Shown: positions 47,663-56,071, counted from the first letter of the stretch. The stretch: DNA of 64,000 nt from Mycolicibacterium sarraceniae (GCF_010731875.1 NZ_AP022595.1:3100001-3164000); one strand, 5' to 3'. Notes: generated by a model not told the origin, from the sequence alone. Numbers and translations: made by a program.

Positions 47663-48226
47663 ATGCTGTCGACAATGGTGACTGTCGATGGGTTTCCCGT
47701 GCCAGTCAGCGTGACCGGCCCGGAGAAGGGCCCCTTCGTCGTTGTGCTGGGAGCGGCCCAGCACGCACCGGCCGCCTATGACGGGGTCTGCCAACGCTTG
47801 CACACCGCGTCCGTGCGCACGGTCGTCATCGGCGCTGATCCACGGTTGCATCCCAAAGCGGTGGTGGGCATCCTCGATGCGCTCGATGTCCGGTGGGGCA
47901 TCTTGGTGGGCGACCGCGCCGGCGCGGAGCTCGCCTGGGAGCTGGCCGCCACCCGGCTCGATCGGTTCACCGGTCTGGTCGTCATTGACCGTGGACATCC
48001 CAAGGTCCCGGATCAGAACGGCGTGGTCCGCGACGAGGAGTGCCCGCCGGTGGAGATCAACACCACCGCGTTGGTCAGTACGCCGGCCGCCCGGGCGCTG
48101 GCCCGAGCCAGCCAGCGCTACGTGTACAGCGATTTCCGCCTGGTGGAGTTCACCGGCCGGCGCAATGCCGCGGAATCCACCGCGCAGCTCGCCGCTGAGA
48201 TAGTGCTGCGCACCAGTACTTGGTGA
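47663..48226 (+). CDS. Alpha/beta-hydrolase-like protein lacking the nucleophile
   Basis: A 187-aa protein that follows the alpha/beta-hydrolase plan: strand VVVLGAAQHAPAAY (oxyanion region), VRTVVIGADP, then WGILVGDRAGAELAWELAA, the nucleophile-elbow position. That elbow reads Gly-Asp-Arg-Ala-Gly (83-87), so Arg85 replaces the usual Ser/Asp/Cys. The lid and the C-terminal third are short. It is either non-catalytic or uses another residue. Start at ATG 47663 or 47675. Confidence 0.65.
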   Translation: MLSTMVTVDGFPVPVSVTGPEKGPFVVVLGAAQHAPAAYDGVCQRLHTASVRTVVIGADPRLHPKAVVGILDALDVRWGILVGDRAGAELAWELAATRLDRFTGLVVIDRGHPKVPDQNGVVRDEECPPVEINTTALVSTPAARALARASQRYVYSDFRLVEFTGRRNAAESTAQLAAEIVLRTSTW

Positions 48227-48237
48227 GTCCGTGCGAC

Positions 48238-48480
48238 GGCGCTTCGGGTCCGTCGACCCCGACGGTGACGCCCTTGCCCTGCTCGCCGCGGGTGGTGTGA
48301 CGACCATGTCGCCCACCTCGGCCGGGAATGCGTGCTCGTCGGAATCGAAGGTGGCCAGCCTGCCGCGGGGCACCATGATTCCGGCTTGGGAGACGATCCG
48401 GCAGGTGAGGCGTTTGTTATCGCACCGGCTCATCGCCACCGCCGAGGTGTATTCGCTCGACGACTCCCGCGTCCAGCGCA
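48238..48480 (-). pseudogene. Remnant of N-acetylglutaminylglutamine (NAGGN) synthetase, ATP-grasp
   Basis: On the minus strand one frame reads TSAVAMSRCDNKRLTCRIVS, then AGIMVPRGRLATFDSDEHAF and VGDMVVT. The adjacent frame continues TRGEQGKGVTVGVDGPEA. Together they rebuild the ATP-grasp core, VVKPxRGEQGKGV, of the NAGGN synthetase family, broken by a net one-base loss near 48299 that also removes the ATP-binding Lys. Start, N-terminal acetyltransferase half and most of the ATP-grasp domain are gone. A plus-strand reading of the same bases has no family similarity. Confidence 0.65.
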
Positions 48481-48727
48481 TCGCGGACCAGGCCCCTCCA
48501 GGTGGGTGAGCGCGGGCACCGGGCAATAGCCCTTCGGCCGGTCGATCACTTCAGCCGGGATCACTTGTCGCGCAGGGCTTCGTAGTTGTCGATGCAGCCG
48601 TTCCAGGCGATCGTCAACCCGAGGTCGGCGTCGACCATGGGTTGCCCACCAGCCTCGGACAGACCGCTGAGTTTCAGCGATGGTCGGGCGGCACCCGGCC
48701 CTGAGACCACACCCCGGACCCGTCAGG
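48465..48727 (-). pseudogene. Remnant of a NAGGN amidotransferase / asparagine synthase-like gene
   Basis: Minus-strand pieces of a class II glutamine amidotransferase protein. RGPDGSGVWSQGRV begins at 48727. An apparent 4-base loss then shifts to LKLSGLSEAGGQPMVDADLG, then TIAWNGCIDNYEALRDK and a stop (48561). Immediately after comes VIDRPKGYCPVPALTHLEG, which in intact proteins lies near the C-terminus, so roughly 350 residues have been deleted. The residues before GPDG are also lost. The final codons and stop of the APC permease overlap the GPDG segment. Confidence 0.68.
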
Positions 48728-50279
48728 ACCGCGCGGGGGTGTCGACCTGCTTGATCGGCCCGGTGAACCAGTTCTTCACCGACACATGCCAGTAGATGTA
48801 GAGCAGGATCAGCACGCCGCCCACCAACAGCGGGGTGTAGTTGACGAACTTCCACTCGAAGCTGGCGTCCCACGGTGCGCCACCGAGCGAGGTCGGGAAC
48901 ATCGCGATGATCGAGGTGACGATGATTTCGATCAACGCGACCGGCGCCATCCACTTGTGGTGACCGCGCAGGTTCCACTTGCCGATCGGGAACGAATCGC
49001 CGGCCTTCCACCGGTAGTAGATCGGCACCGCGAAGCACAGGTATAGGCCCACCACGCCGATCGACACCACCGCGAAGAATGCGACCGGCACCGGGGCGCC
49101 GTTGATATCGACCTTGACCAGTGCGGGCAGCGTGAGGATCGCCGCGATCGAGGCAGTGACGATGACCGCGTTGGCCGGCACCTTCTTGGCGTTGAGTTTC
49201 GACCACAGCTGGTGGCCGGGCACCGCCCGGTCGCGGCTGAACGCGAACAGCATGCGCGAGGCGCTGGTCTGGCAGGCCGTGGTGCAGAACAGCTGGCCTG
49301 CGGTGGAGATCAGCAGCACGATGCCGGCCCACTTGGACGTCAGCGCCTGGCTGAAGATCGTGGCGACCGCACCGCCGCCGGAGGTCACCCCGTCAACGTC
49401 CTGCACGGCGAACAGGAAGGTCAGCAACAAGATCCAGCCGCCGATCGCTGAGTAGAAGATCGAGCGCCAGATGCCCTTGGCGGCGCCATCGGCCGCGCTC
49501 TTGGTCTCCTCGGACAGGTGCGCCGACGCGTCATAGCCGGTGATCGTGTACTGGGTGAGGATCGCCGACATCGGCAGCACGAACAGCAGGAAGGTGAACC
49601 CGGAGGTGGAGCCGCCGAAGAAGCCGGTGTTGTTGACCGTGGTGGCGAACACCGTGGAGAAGCTGGCGTGCTGTTCGGGCAGCGCCCACAGGATGACGAT
49701 GACGGCAGCTGCGCCGATGACGTGCCACCACACCGAGATGTTGTTGATGACGGCCAGCAGATGGCTGGAGAAGATGTTGATCGTCGCGACGATCACCAGT
49801 ATGACCAAGAACAGGATGAATGTGCGGGTCAGGCTGTAGCCGGCCAGCCAGCTCTCACTGAACGTCCCCAGCGTGAGATCGAGGAACGTCGCCGAGCCGT
49901 AGGCCACCGAGGCCAGGATGGCGATCAGGCCGATCAGGTTCAGCCAACCGGTGTAGTAGCCGGCTTTCGGGCCGCCGAGTTTGGCTGCCCACCAATAGAT
50001 TCCACCCGACGTCGGGAAGGCGGAGACGAGCTCGGACATACAGAGCCCGATGATCAGGATGAAGACCGAGATGATGGGCCAGCCCCAGGCGATGGCCGCC
50101 GGGCCGCCGTTGTTCCAGCCCAGGCCGAACGAGGTGAAGCAGCCGGCCAGGATGGAGATGATCGAGAACGAGATGGCGAAGTTGCTGAACCCGGACCAAG
50201 ACCGGTGTAGCTCCTGGGTGTAGCCGAGGCTGGCGAGGTGCTTTTCGTCATCGTCGAGAAGTTCGTGACCCTCTGGCAC
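48723..50279 (-). CDS. APC-superfamily amino acid/amine permease (ACT/GABA-permease-like)
   Basis: A 518-aa, ~12-TM permease. ELHRSWSGFSNFAISFSIIS and PTSGGIYWWAAKLGGPKAGYY are typical of the amino acid-choline-type transporters that include GABA and ethanolamine permeases. GYDASAHLSEETKSA is the family loop. The start is GTG 50279, because AAGGAG (50287-50292) lies 7 nt upstream; 25 earlier codons in frame look non-coding. Divergent from the glnA4 cluster, whose substrate it probably imports. Its last codons run into a gene fossil. Confidence 0.88.
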   Translation of the reverse strand: MPEGHELLDDDEKHLASLGYTQELHRSWSGFSNFAISFSIISILAGCFTSFGLGWNNGGPAAIAWGWPIISVFILIIGLCMSELVSAFPTSGGIYWWAAKLGGPKAGYYTGWLNLIGLIAILASVAYGSATFLDLTLGTFSESWLAGYSLTRTFILFLVILVIVATINIFSSHLLAVINNISVWWHVIGAAAVIVILWALPEQHASFSTVFATTVNNTGFFGGSTSGFTFLLFVLPMSAILTQYTITGYDASAHLSEETKSAADGAAKGIWRSIFYSAIGGWILLLTFLFAVQDVDGVTSGGGAVATIFSQALTSKWAGIVLLISTAGQLFCTTACQTSASRMLFAFSRDRAVPGHQLWSKLNAKKVPANAVIVTASIAAILTLPALVKVDINGAPVPVAFFAVVSIGVVGLYLCFAVPIYYRWKAGDSFPIGKWNLRGHHKWMAPVALIEIIVTSIIAMFPTSLGGAPWDASFEWKFVNYTPLLVGGVLILLYIYWHVSVKNWFTGPIKQVDTPARS

Positions 50280-50344
50280 GGCGTTGCTCCTTCTGGTCCG
50301 TTCTGGGCGCCGGTGGCGGAGAGGCGTCGACCGGCGCTCTCTGA

Positions 50345-50381
50345 GTAGGGACAATAGGCCGCTATTGGTCTGGTGTCCTAC
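50345..50381. promoter_or_regulatory. Candidate GntR operator between the APC permease and glnA4
   Basis: CAATAG-GCCG-CTATTG (50352-50367) is a perfect 6-bp palindrome. It is nested in a wider one: GTAGGGAC at 50345-50352 faces GTCCTAC at 50375-50381. It occupies the AT-richer middle of the 215-nt divergent gap (50280-50494). The FCD-type GntR regulator encoded at 54748 is the natural candidate to bind it. Confidence 0.45.
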
Positions 50382-50494
50382 CTTTGCAGTGACGTTTATG
50401 TAAATCTGGTGGGTGACGCTGCCGCTGCGGCGACGTCCAATGGTTGACTTTCCGTCGAATCATTCTCGAACCGGCGCTATCGAGAGGGGCACCT

Positions 50495-51880
50495 GTGACA
50501 CCTGATGGTGTGGGCCGCCGCCGGCCTGGTCTATTGGAGCAGGCCGAACTGGATGCCCTGGTGGCCGCCGGGCAGATCGACACGGTGATCGTGGCCTTCA
50601 CCGATATGCAAGGGCGGTTGACCGGCAAGCGGGTCGCCGCCCGGCTGTGGGTCGAAGAAGTGGCCGCACACGGCGCGGAGTGCTGCAACTACCTGCTGGC
50701 CGTCGACGTCGATATGAACACCGTCAGCGGCTACGCGATGTCGAGCTGGGAGTCCGGCTACGGCGACATGGTGATGATGCCCGACTTCGACACCCTGCGT
50801 CTGCTGCCGTGGCTGCCCGGTACCGCGTTGGTGATGGCCGACCTGTCATTCGTCGAGGGCGGCCCGGTGGCGCCGGCGCCGCGCTCGATCCTGCGGACTC
50901 AGCTCGACCGGCTGGCGCAGCGCGGGTTGGAAGCGTTCATCGGAACCGAGCTGGAGTTCATGGTCTTCGATGACACTTTCCGTGATGCGTGGGCGGCCGG
51001 CTATCGGGGACTGTCCACCGCAACCGACTACAACGTGGACTACGCCATCCACGCCTCCACCCGGATGGAACCGCTGTTGCGTGATATCCGTCTGGGCATG
51101 GACGGTGCCGGCATGTACTGCGAAGGAGTCAAGGGGGAGTGCAACCTCGGCCAGCAGGAGATCGCGTTCCGTTACGACACCGCGCTGGTGACCTGCGATA
51201 ACCACACCATCTACAAAAACGGTGCCAAGGAGATCGCCGATCAGCACGGCAAGAGTCTGACGTTCATGGCGAAATTCGATGAGCGCGAAGGCAATAGCTG
51301 TCATATCCACATCTCGCTGCGCGGCGAGGACGGTTCGGCGGTGTTCGCCGACGACAACGAGCCACTCGGCATGTCGCCGATGTTCCGGAGTTTCATCGCC
51401 GGCCAGTTGGCCACCCTCCGTGATCTGACCCTGTTCTACGCGCCGAATATCAACTCCTACAAGCGATTTGTCGAAGGAAGCTTCGCCCCGACGGCCATCG
51501 CCTGGGGGATCGACAACCGGACCTGCGCACTGCGGGTGGTGGGCCATGGCCATTCCATGCGGATGGAATGCCGCGCGCCCGGTGGCGACGTCAACCAATA
51601 TCTCGCGGTGGCTGCGCTGATCGCCGGTGGTCTGCACGGCATCGACAACGGGCTGGAATTGCCCGATGCCCACGCCGGCAACGCCTACACCAGTGGCGCC
51701 GAGCGGCTGCCCACCACGCTCGCCGAGGCCGCCGCACTGTTCGAGAGTTCGGCGATCGCGCGCGAGGCGTTCGGCGATGAGGTCGTCGAGCACTACCTCA
51801 ACAACGCTCGCGTCGAGCTGAGCGCGTTCAATTCTGCGGTCACCGACTGGGAAAGGGTACGCGGCTTTGAACGCCTCTAG
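50495..51880 (+). CDS. glnA4: Glutamine synthetase-like gamma-glutamylamide ligase (GlnA4 family)
   Basis: A 461-aa member of the GS family. It has the beta-Grasp N-terminus (VIVAFTDMQGRLTGKRV), the metal site FIGTELEFMVFD, and NSCHIHISLRGEDG with the catalytic His and Asn. GS specific for ammonia has an ammonium-site Asp and an adenylylation Tyr loop, neither of which I can confirm here. Relatives ligate glutamate to polyamines or ethanolamine. Start GTG 50495 (MTPDGVGRR) with GAGAGGGG five bases upstream. First gene of a five-gene cluster. Confidence 0.88.
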   Translation: MTPDGVGRRRPGLLEQAELDALVAAGQIDTVIVAFTDMQGRLTGKRVAARLWVEEVAAHGAECCNYLLAVDVDMNTVSGYAMSSWESGYGDMVMMPDFDTLRLLPWLPGTALVMADLSFVEGGPVAPAPRSILRTQLDRLAQRGLEAFIGTELEFMVFDDTFRDAWAAGYRGLSTATDYNVDYAIHASTRMEPLLRDIRLGMDGAGMYCEGVKGECNLGQQEIAFRYDTALVTCDNHTIYKNGAKEIADQHGKSLTFMAKFDEREGNSCHIHISLRGEDGSAVFADDNEPLGMSPMFRSFIAGQLATLRDLTLFYAPNINSYKRFVEGSFAPTAIAWGIDNRTCALRVVGHGHSMRMECRAPGGDVNQYLAVAALIAGGLHGIDNGLELPDAHAGNAYTSGAERLPTTLAEAAALFESSAIAREAFGDEVVEHYLNNARVELSAFNSAVTDWERVRGFERL

Positions 51881-52610
51881 TTCTCGCCCTAAACTCGGGC
51901 TGACCACCTATCTGCAGCAGGCCAAATCGGGCATCTGGGACAAGAAGGCGGCCTTCCTGCCGGGTATCTACATCGAGGGCGTGACGCTGGCCGGCGGTAT
52001 CCCCATGCTGCTGCCGCCGCAGCCGGTGGACACCGATATCGCCAACCAGGTCCTCGACGGGATCGACGGTCTGATCGTCACCGGCGGCAGGGACGTCGAC
52101 CCGTCGACGTACGGCCACGACCCGCACCCCAGGACCGATGAACCCGACCGCGGTCGCGATGTCTGGGAGTTCGCGCTGATAACCGCTGCGCTGCAGCGTC
52201 ATCTGCCGGTGCTCGGCATCTGTCGTGGGGCCCAGGTGCTCAACGTCGCGCTGGGTGGCACGCTGCACCAGCATCTGCCCGATATCGTCGGGCACACCCG
52301 CCATCAGCAGGGCAACGCGGTGTTCAGCACGTCGGCGATCCGGACCGTGGCCGGCAGCAGGCTGGCCGGGTTGGTGGGGGAGAACACCAATGCCCAGTGC
52401 TACCACCACCAGGCGATCGACCGGCTCGGTGATGGTTTGATGATCAGCGCACTGGACGATGACGGCGTGATCGAGGGCGTCGAAATCCCGGGCGACGACT
52501 TCGTTCTGGCCGTGCAGTGGCATCCCGAGGAGACGTTGGACGACCTGCGGCTGTTCGCCGGACTGGTCGAGGCGGCAAGGTTGTACACGACAGAGAGAGC
52601 AGGACTGTGA
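51867..52610 (+). CDS. Gamma-glutamyl amide hydrolase, class I GATase fold (PuuD-like)
   Basis: A 247-aa peptidase C26 enzyme that releases glutamate from gamma-glutamylated intermediates such as gamma-glutamyl-GABA. The nucleophile is Cys119 in LGICRGAQVLNVALGGTLHQ. The His-Glu pair is in FVLAVQWHPEETLDD, and the N-terminal GLIVTGGRDVDPSTYG matches PuuD. The start is a TTG at 51867 overlapping the glnA4 stop by 14 nt, preceded by GGGAAAGGG. Equivalent of Rv2859c. Confidence 0.88.
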   Translation: MNASSSRPKLGLTTYLQQAKSGIWDKKAAFLPGIYIEGVTLAGGIPMLLPPQPVDTDIANQVLDGIDGLIVTGGRDVDPSTYGHDPHPRTDEPDRGRDVWEFALITAALQRHLPVLGICRGAQVLNVALGGTLHQHLPDIVGHTRHQQGNAVFSTSAIRTVAGSRLAGLVGENTNAQCYHHQAIDRLGDGLMISALDDDGVIEGVEIPGDDFVLAVQWHPEETLDDLRLFAGLVEAARLYTTERAGL

Positions 52611-53968
52611 TAACTGAGCTGGTCAATCCAGCCACCGAGCAGGCGTTGCGTACGGTTGAGCTGACCGATGTCGACGGGGTTGACGACGCGATCGCCCGGG
52701 CGAAGATCGCGCAAAAGGGCTGGGCGGCTGCGGCTCCCGCCGAACGCGCGACCGCTCTGCGGGCGTTCGCGGCCGCGGTCGACGCCCACGTCGGTGAGCT
52801 GGCCGCCCTGGAGGTCGCCAACTCCGGGCATCCGATCGGCGCTGCCGAGTGGGAAGCCGGGCATGTGCGCGATGTCCTGCAGTTCTACTCGGCGACTCCG
52901 GAACGGTTGTCAGGCAAGCAGATTCCGGTAGCGGGCGGGCTGGACGTCACCTTCAACGAGCCGATGGGTGTGATCGGGGTGATCACGCCGTGGAACTTCC
53001 CGATGCCGATCGCGGTGTGGGGTTTCGCCCCCGCGCTGGCCGCGGGCAATGCGGTGGTGCTCAAACCGGCCGAGTGGACTCCGCTGACGTCCATCCGGCT
53101 CGGTGAGCTCGCCCTGGAATCCGGCCTGCCCGAGGGCCTGTTCCAGGTACTGCCCGGGCAGGGTTCGGTGGTCGGTGAGCGGTTCATCAGCCACCCGGGA
53201 GTCCGCAAGATCGTGTTCACCGGCTCGACCGAGGTCGGCACCATGGTGATGGCCGGGGCCGCCACGCAGGTGAAGCGGGTGACGCTGGAGCTGGGTGGCA
53301 AGAGCGCCAATATCGTTTTCGCCGACTGCGACCTCGAGAAGGCGGCCGCCACCGCGCCCTACGGGGTGTTCGACAACGCCGGGCAGGATTGCTGTGCTCG
53401 CAGCCGAATTCTGGTGCAGCGTAGCGTGTTCGACAAGTTCATGGAGCTGCTCGAGCCGGCCGTCAAGGGCCTGGTCGTCGGTGATCCGGCAGCCCGGGAC
53501 ACCGAGATGGGTCCGTTGGTGAGCCGCAAGCACTTCGACTCGGTGGCCGCTTATGTCCCCGACGACACCAACGTCGCCTTCCGCGGCTCGGCACCTAGCG
53601 GCCCCGGATTCTGGTTCCCGCCCACGGTGCTCACCCCGGAACGCACCGACCGGACTGTCACCGAGGAGATCTTCGGCCCGGTCGTGACCGTGCTGCCGTT
53701 CGAGGACGAGGCGGATGCCATCGCGCTGGCCAATGACACGGAATACGGTCTGTCCGGCTCGATCTGGACCGGTAACCTGTCGCGGGCGGTGCGGGTGTCG
53801 CGCGCCGTCGACGCCGGCAACCTGAGCGTGAATTCCCATTCGTCGGTGCGGTACAACACTCCGTTCGGCGGATTCAAGCAATCCGGTCTGGGCCGCGAGC
53901 TCGGACCCGATGCGCCCCTGCACTTCACGGAAACCAAGAACGTCTTCTTCGCAGTAGAGGAGAGCTAG
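52607..53968 (+). CDS. aldC: NAD(P)-dependent aldehyde dehydrogenase
   Basis: A 453-aa ALDH. The N-terminal cofactor region has GVITPWNFPMPIAVWGFAPAL (read in parts). FTGSTEVGTMVM is the nucleotide loop, LELGGKSANIVF holds the general base Glu, and NAGQDCCARSR holds the catalytic Cys262. It probably oxidises a gamma-glutamyl aldehyde made in the same pathway. GTG 52607 overlaps the previous stop by 4 nt. Equivalent of AldC (Rv2858c). Confidence 0.92.
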   Translation: MITELVNPATEQALRTVELTDVDGVDDAIARAKIAQKGWAAAAPAERATALRAFAAAVDAHVGELAALEVANSGHPIGAAEWEAGHVRDVLQFYSATPERLSGKQIPVAGGLDVTFNEPMGVIGVITPWNFPMPIAVWGFAPALAAGNAVVLKPAEWTPLTSIRLGELALESGLPEGLFQVLPGQGSVVGERFISHPGVRKIVFTGSTEVGTMVMAGAATQVKRVTLELGGKSANIVFADCDLEKAAATAPYGVFDNAGQDCCARSRILVQRSVFDKFMELLEPAVKGLVVGDPAARDTEMGPLVSRKHFDSVAAYVPDDTNVAFRGSAPSGPGFWFPPTVLTPERTDRTVTEEIFGPVVTVLPFEDEADAIALANDTEYGLSGSIWTGNLSRAVRVSRAVDAGNLSVNSHSSVRYNTPFGGFKQSGLGRELGPDAPLHFTETKNVFFAVEES

Positions 53969-54742
53969 ATGGATCTGTCCCAGCGACTCAAGGACAAGGT
54001 CGCGGTCGTCACCGGTGGCGCCAGCGGTATCGGGCTGGCCGCGGTCAAGCGGATGCGGGCCGAGGGTGCGATCGTCGTCATCGGGGACGTCGACCCGAAG
54101 ACCGGCCAGTCGGTTGCCAATGACCTGAACGTCCAGTTCGTCCAGGTCGACGTCGCGGATCAGGTTGCCGTGGATAACCTGTTCGACACCGCTTTTGAGA
54201 CGCACGGCGGTATCGACATCGCGTTCAACAATGCCGGTATCAGCCCACCCGATGACGATCTCATCGAGAACACCGGTATCGACGCCTGGGACAAGGTGCA
54301 GGACGTCAACCTCAAGTCGGTGTTCTTCTGCTGCAAGGCCGCGCTGCGGCACATGGTGCCCGCGCAGAAGGGCTCGATCATCAACACCGCGTCGTTCGTG
54401 GCGGTGATGGGATCGGCGACCAGCCAGATCTCCTACACCGCATCCAAGGGCGGCGTGCTGGCCATGTCGCGCGAGCTCGGAGTTCAATACGCGCGCCAGG
54501 GGATTCGGGTCAACGCGCTGTGCCCCGGACCGGTGAACACCCCGCTGCTGCAGGAATTGTTCGCCAAGGATCCCGAGCGGGCCGCCCGCCGGCTGGTGCA
54601 CGTACCGATGGGCCGGTTCGCCGAACCCGAGGAGTTGGCCGCCGCGGTGGCATTCCTGGCCAGTGAGGACTCGTCGTTCATCACCGGGTCGACCTTCCTG
54701 GTCGACGGCGGGATCAGCGGCCACTACGTGACACCGCTGTAG
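53969..54742 (+). CDS. Short-chain dehydrogenase/reductase
   Basis: A 257-aa classical SDR. Cofactor site VVTGGASGIGLAAVKRM with VIGDVDPKTG (Asp after strand 2, so NAD is preferred). FNNAGISPPDD and the catalytic Tyr-Lys in QISYTASKGGVLAM complete the site; the C-terminal FITGSTFLVDGGIS is typical. It starts the base after the aldC stop. Within this cluster it is the only enzyme that could generate the aldehyde for the ALDH, by oxidising an alcohol. Confidence 0.9.
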   Translation: MDLSQRLKDKVAVVTGGASGIGLAAVKRMRAEGAIVVIGDVDPKTGQSVANDLNVQFVQVDVADQVAVDNLFDTAFETHGGIDIAFNNAGISPPDDDLIENTGIDAWDKVQDVNLKSVFFCCKAALRHMVPAQKGSIINTASFVAVMGSATSQISYTASKGGVLAMSRELGVQYARQGIRVNALCPGPVNTPLLQELFAKDPERAARRLVHVPMGRFAEPEELAAAVAFLASEDSSFITGSTFLVDGGISGHYVTPL

Positions 54743-54747
54743 AGGCG

Positions 54748-55476
54748 ATGACCTTGACCGGCGCTCCGGAACCGCGGCAGGCCTCTGAGGCACTGCTGCG
54801 TCCGGTGCGCCTGGGCAACGCCTTCGAGGACACCGTCGGCCGGTTGTTGGAGACCATCAAGCTCGGTGTGCTGGCACCAGGCGATTCGCTACCGCCCGAA
54901 CGTGAACTCGCCGTCCGGCTCGGCGTCAGCCGCGACACCGTCCGAGAGGCGATCAAGTCGCTGGCCGAGGCGGGCTACCTGGTATCGCGGCGCGGCCGCT
55001 ACGGCGGTACCTTCCTGGCCGAGTCACTGCCCGCGCCGACCGCGGGAGTGGTGGGGTTCAGCCGCACCGATATCGATGACGCCCTGCGGCTGCGGGAGAT
55101 CCTCGAAGTCGGTGCGGCCCGGCTGGCCGCCACCCGCACGCTGACCGCGGCCGAGCGGGAAGGGCTGTGGTCCCGGATGGCCGACGTACGGTGCGCGTGC
55201 GCCGACGACTATCGGCGATTCGATTCGAGGCTGCACCTGGCGATCGCCGAGGCGGCCGGGTCTCCGTCGCTGGTGCCGCTGGTGGCCGAGAACCGGATGC
55301 GCTTGAACGCCCTGCTGGACCAGATCCCGTTGCTGCGCCGCAATATCGCCCACTCCGACGAACAGCACGAGGCGATCATCATCGCGATCCTAGCCGGCGA
55401 CCCCGATGCGGCGGGGTCTGCGATGCAGGCCCACGTTGCGGGCTCAGCCGCCCTGCTGCACGGCTTCTTGGACTAA
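54748..55476 (+). CDS. FadR/FCD-type GntR regulator
   Basis: A 242-aa repressor. The winged HTH spans residues ~20-85 (SLPPERELAVRLGVSRDTVREAIKSL, read as PPERELAVRLGVSRDTVREA). The C-terminal FCD effector domain has LREILEVGAARLAATR, a metal-site-like FDSRLHLAIAEAAGSPSL, and SDEQHEAIIIAILAGD. It ends the glnA4 cluster and presumably controls it together with the divergent permease, through the palindrome at 50345-50381. Confidence 0.9.
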   Translation: MTLTGAPEPRQASEALLRPVRLGNAFEDTVGRLLETIKLGVLAPGDSLPPERELAVRLGVSRDTVREAIKSLAEAGYLVSRRGRYGGTFLAESLPAPTAGVVGFSRTDIDDALRLREILEVGAARLAATRTLTAAEREGLWSRMADVRCACADDYRRFDSRLHLAIAEAAGSPSLVPLVAENRMRLNALLDQIPLLRRNIAHSDEQHEAIIIAILAGDPDAAGSAMQAHVAGSAALLHGFLD

Positions 55477-55590
55477 GGCACGCCTTACCAATAGGTTCCG
55501 TGCAGCGCACCCCAGTTGCGAAGCAGATCAAGCTTTTTCACAGATTCTGGCTCATCCACAAGGTGTTTCCGTGGGCCATCTTTTGAGTTC

Positions 55591-56067
55591 CTAACCGGAG
55601 TCAAGCGGTTTGTTGTTGCTTCTTGGGAATGCGAGCGGGCGAATTTCTGGGTTGATGTTGTTCCACTGCCAGTCGCGTTCGGCTTGGTTGCTCTGGCTGT
55701 CGGAGGTGTGCAGGCCGGCGGCTTTGGTCGCGTAGGTTGCGGCGTGCTGGGCGTGGTTGGCCATGTGTGCCACCGCTGCTGCTTGGCCTGTTGCTCGCGC
55801 GGCGGCTACGGCTGCGGGTGCACCGGCTTGTTCGGCGTCGCGTGCAGCGGCATGGGCTGCGAACGCTGCACTGCGACATGCGGTCATCGGGACTTTGTCG
55901 TCGATCCAGGCTCGCAGTGTGTCGATGGCCGTGCGCGGGCGAGCATCACCGGGGCGGGTGTTCTCGAAGATCGGGAGCGTGCGCTCTGCGCATTCGGCGG
56001 CCCATCGAGCGAGCGCCTTGTGGGTGAGTGGATCGGGGTTCGTCCCCTTCTTGGCGGGGTCGGTCAC
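55591..56067 (-). CDS. Putative immunity protein (Imm-5-like)
   Basis: A 158-aa Ala- and His-rich helical protein. HKALARWAAECAERTLPIFE followed by RPRTAIDTLRAWIDDKVPM, and a chain of Ala-rich helices (RSAAFAAHAAARDAEQ, AAVAHMANHAQHAATYA), resemble the actinobacterial proteins annotated as putative immunity protein. The GTG start is 4 nt after the stop of the IS110 transposase, in the same direction. No toxin gene is adjacent. The family assignment is from sequence memory. Confidence 0.55.
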   Translation of the reverse strand: MTDPAKKGTNPDPLTHKALARWAAECAERTLPIFENTRPGDARPRTAIDTLRAWIDDKVPMTACRSAAFAAHAAARDAEQAGAPAAVAAARATGQAAAVAHMANHAQHAATYATKAAGLHTSDSQSNQAERDWQWNNINPEIRPLAFPRSNNKPLDSG

Positions 56068-56071
56068 CGTG

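Noticed and set aside
48231..48509. A 92-codon plus-strand frame starting right after the hydrolase-like gene.
   Set aside because: The minus strand of the same bases carries recognisable NAGGN synthetase and amidotransferase fragments, which explains the openness.
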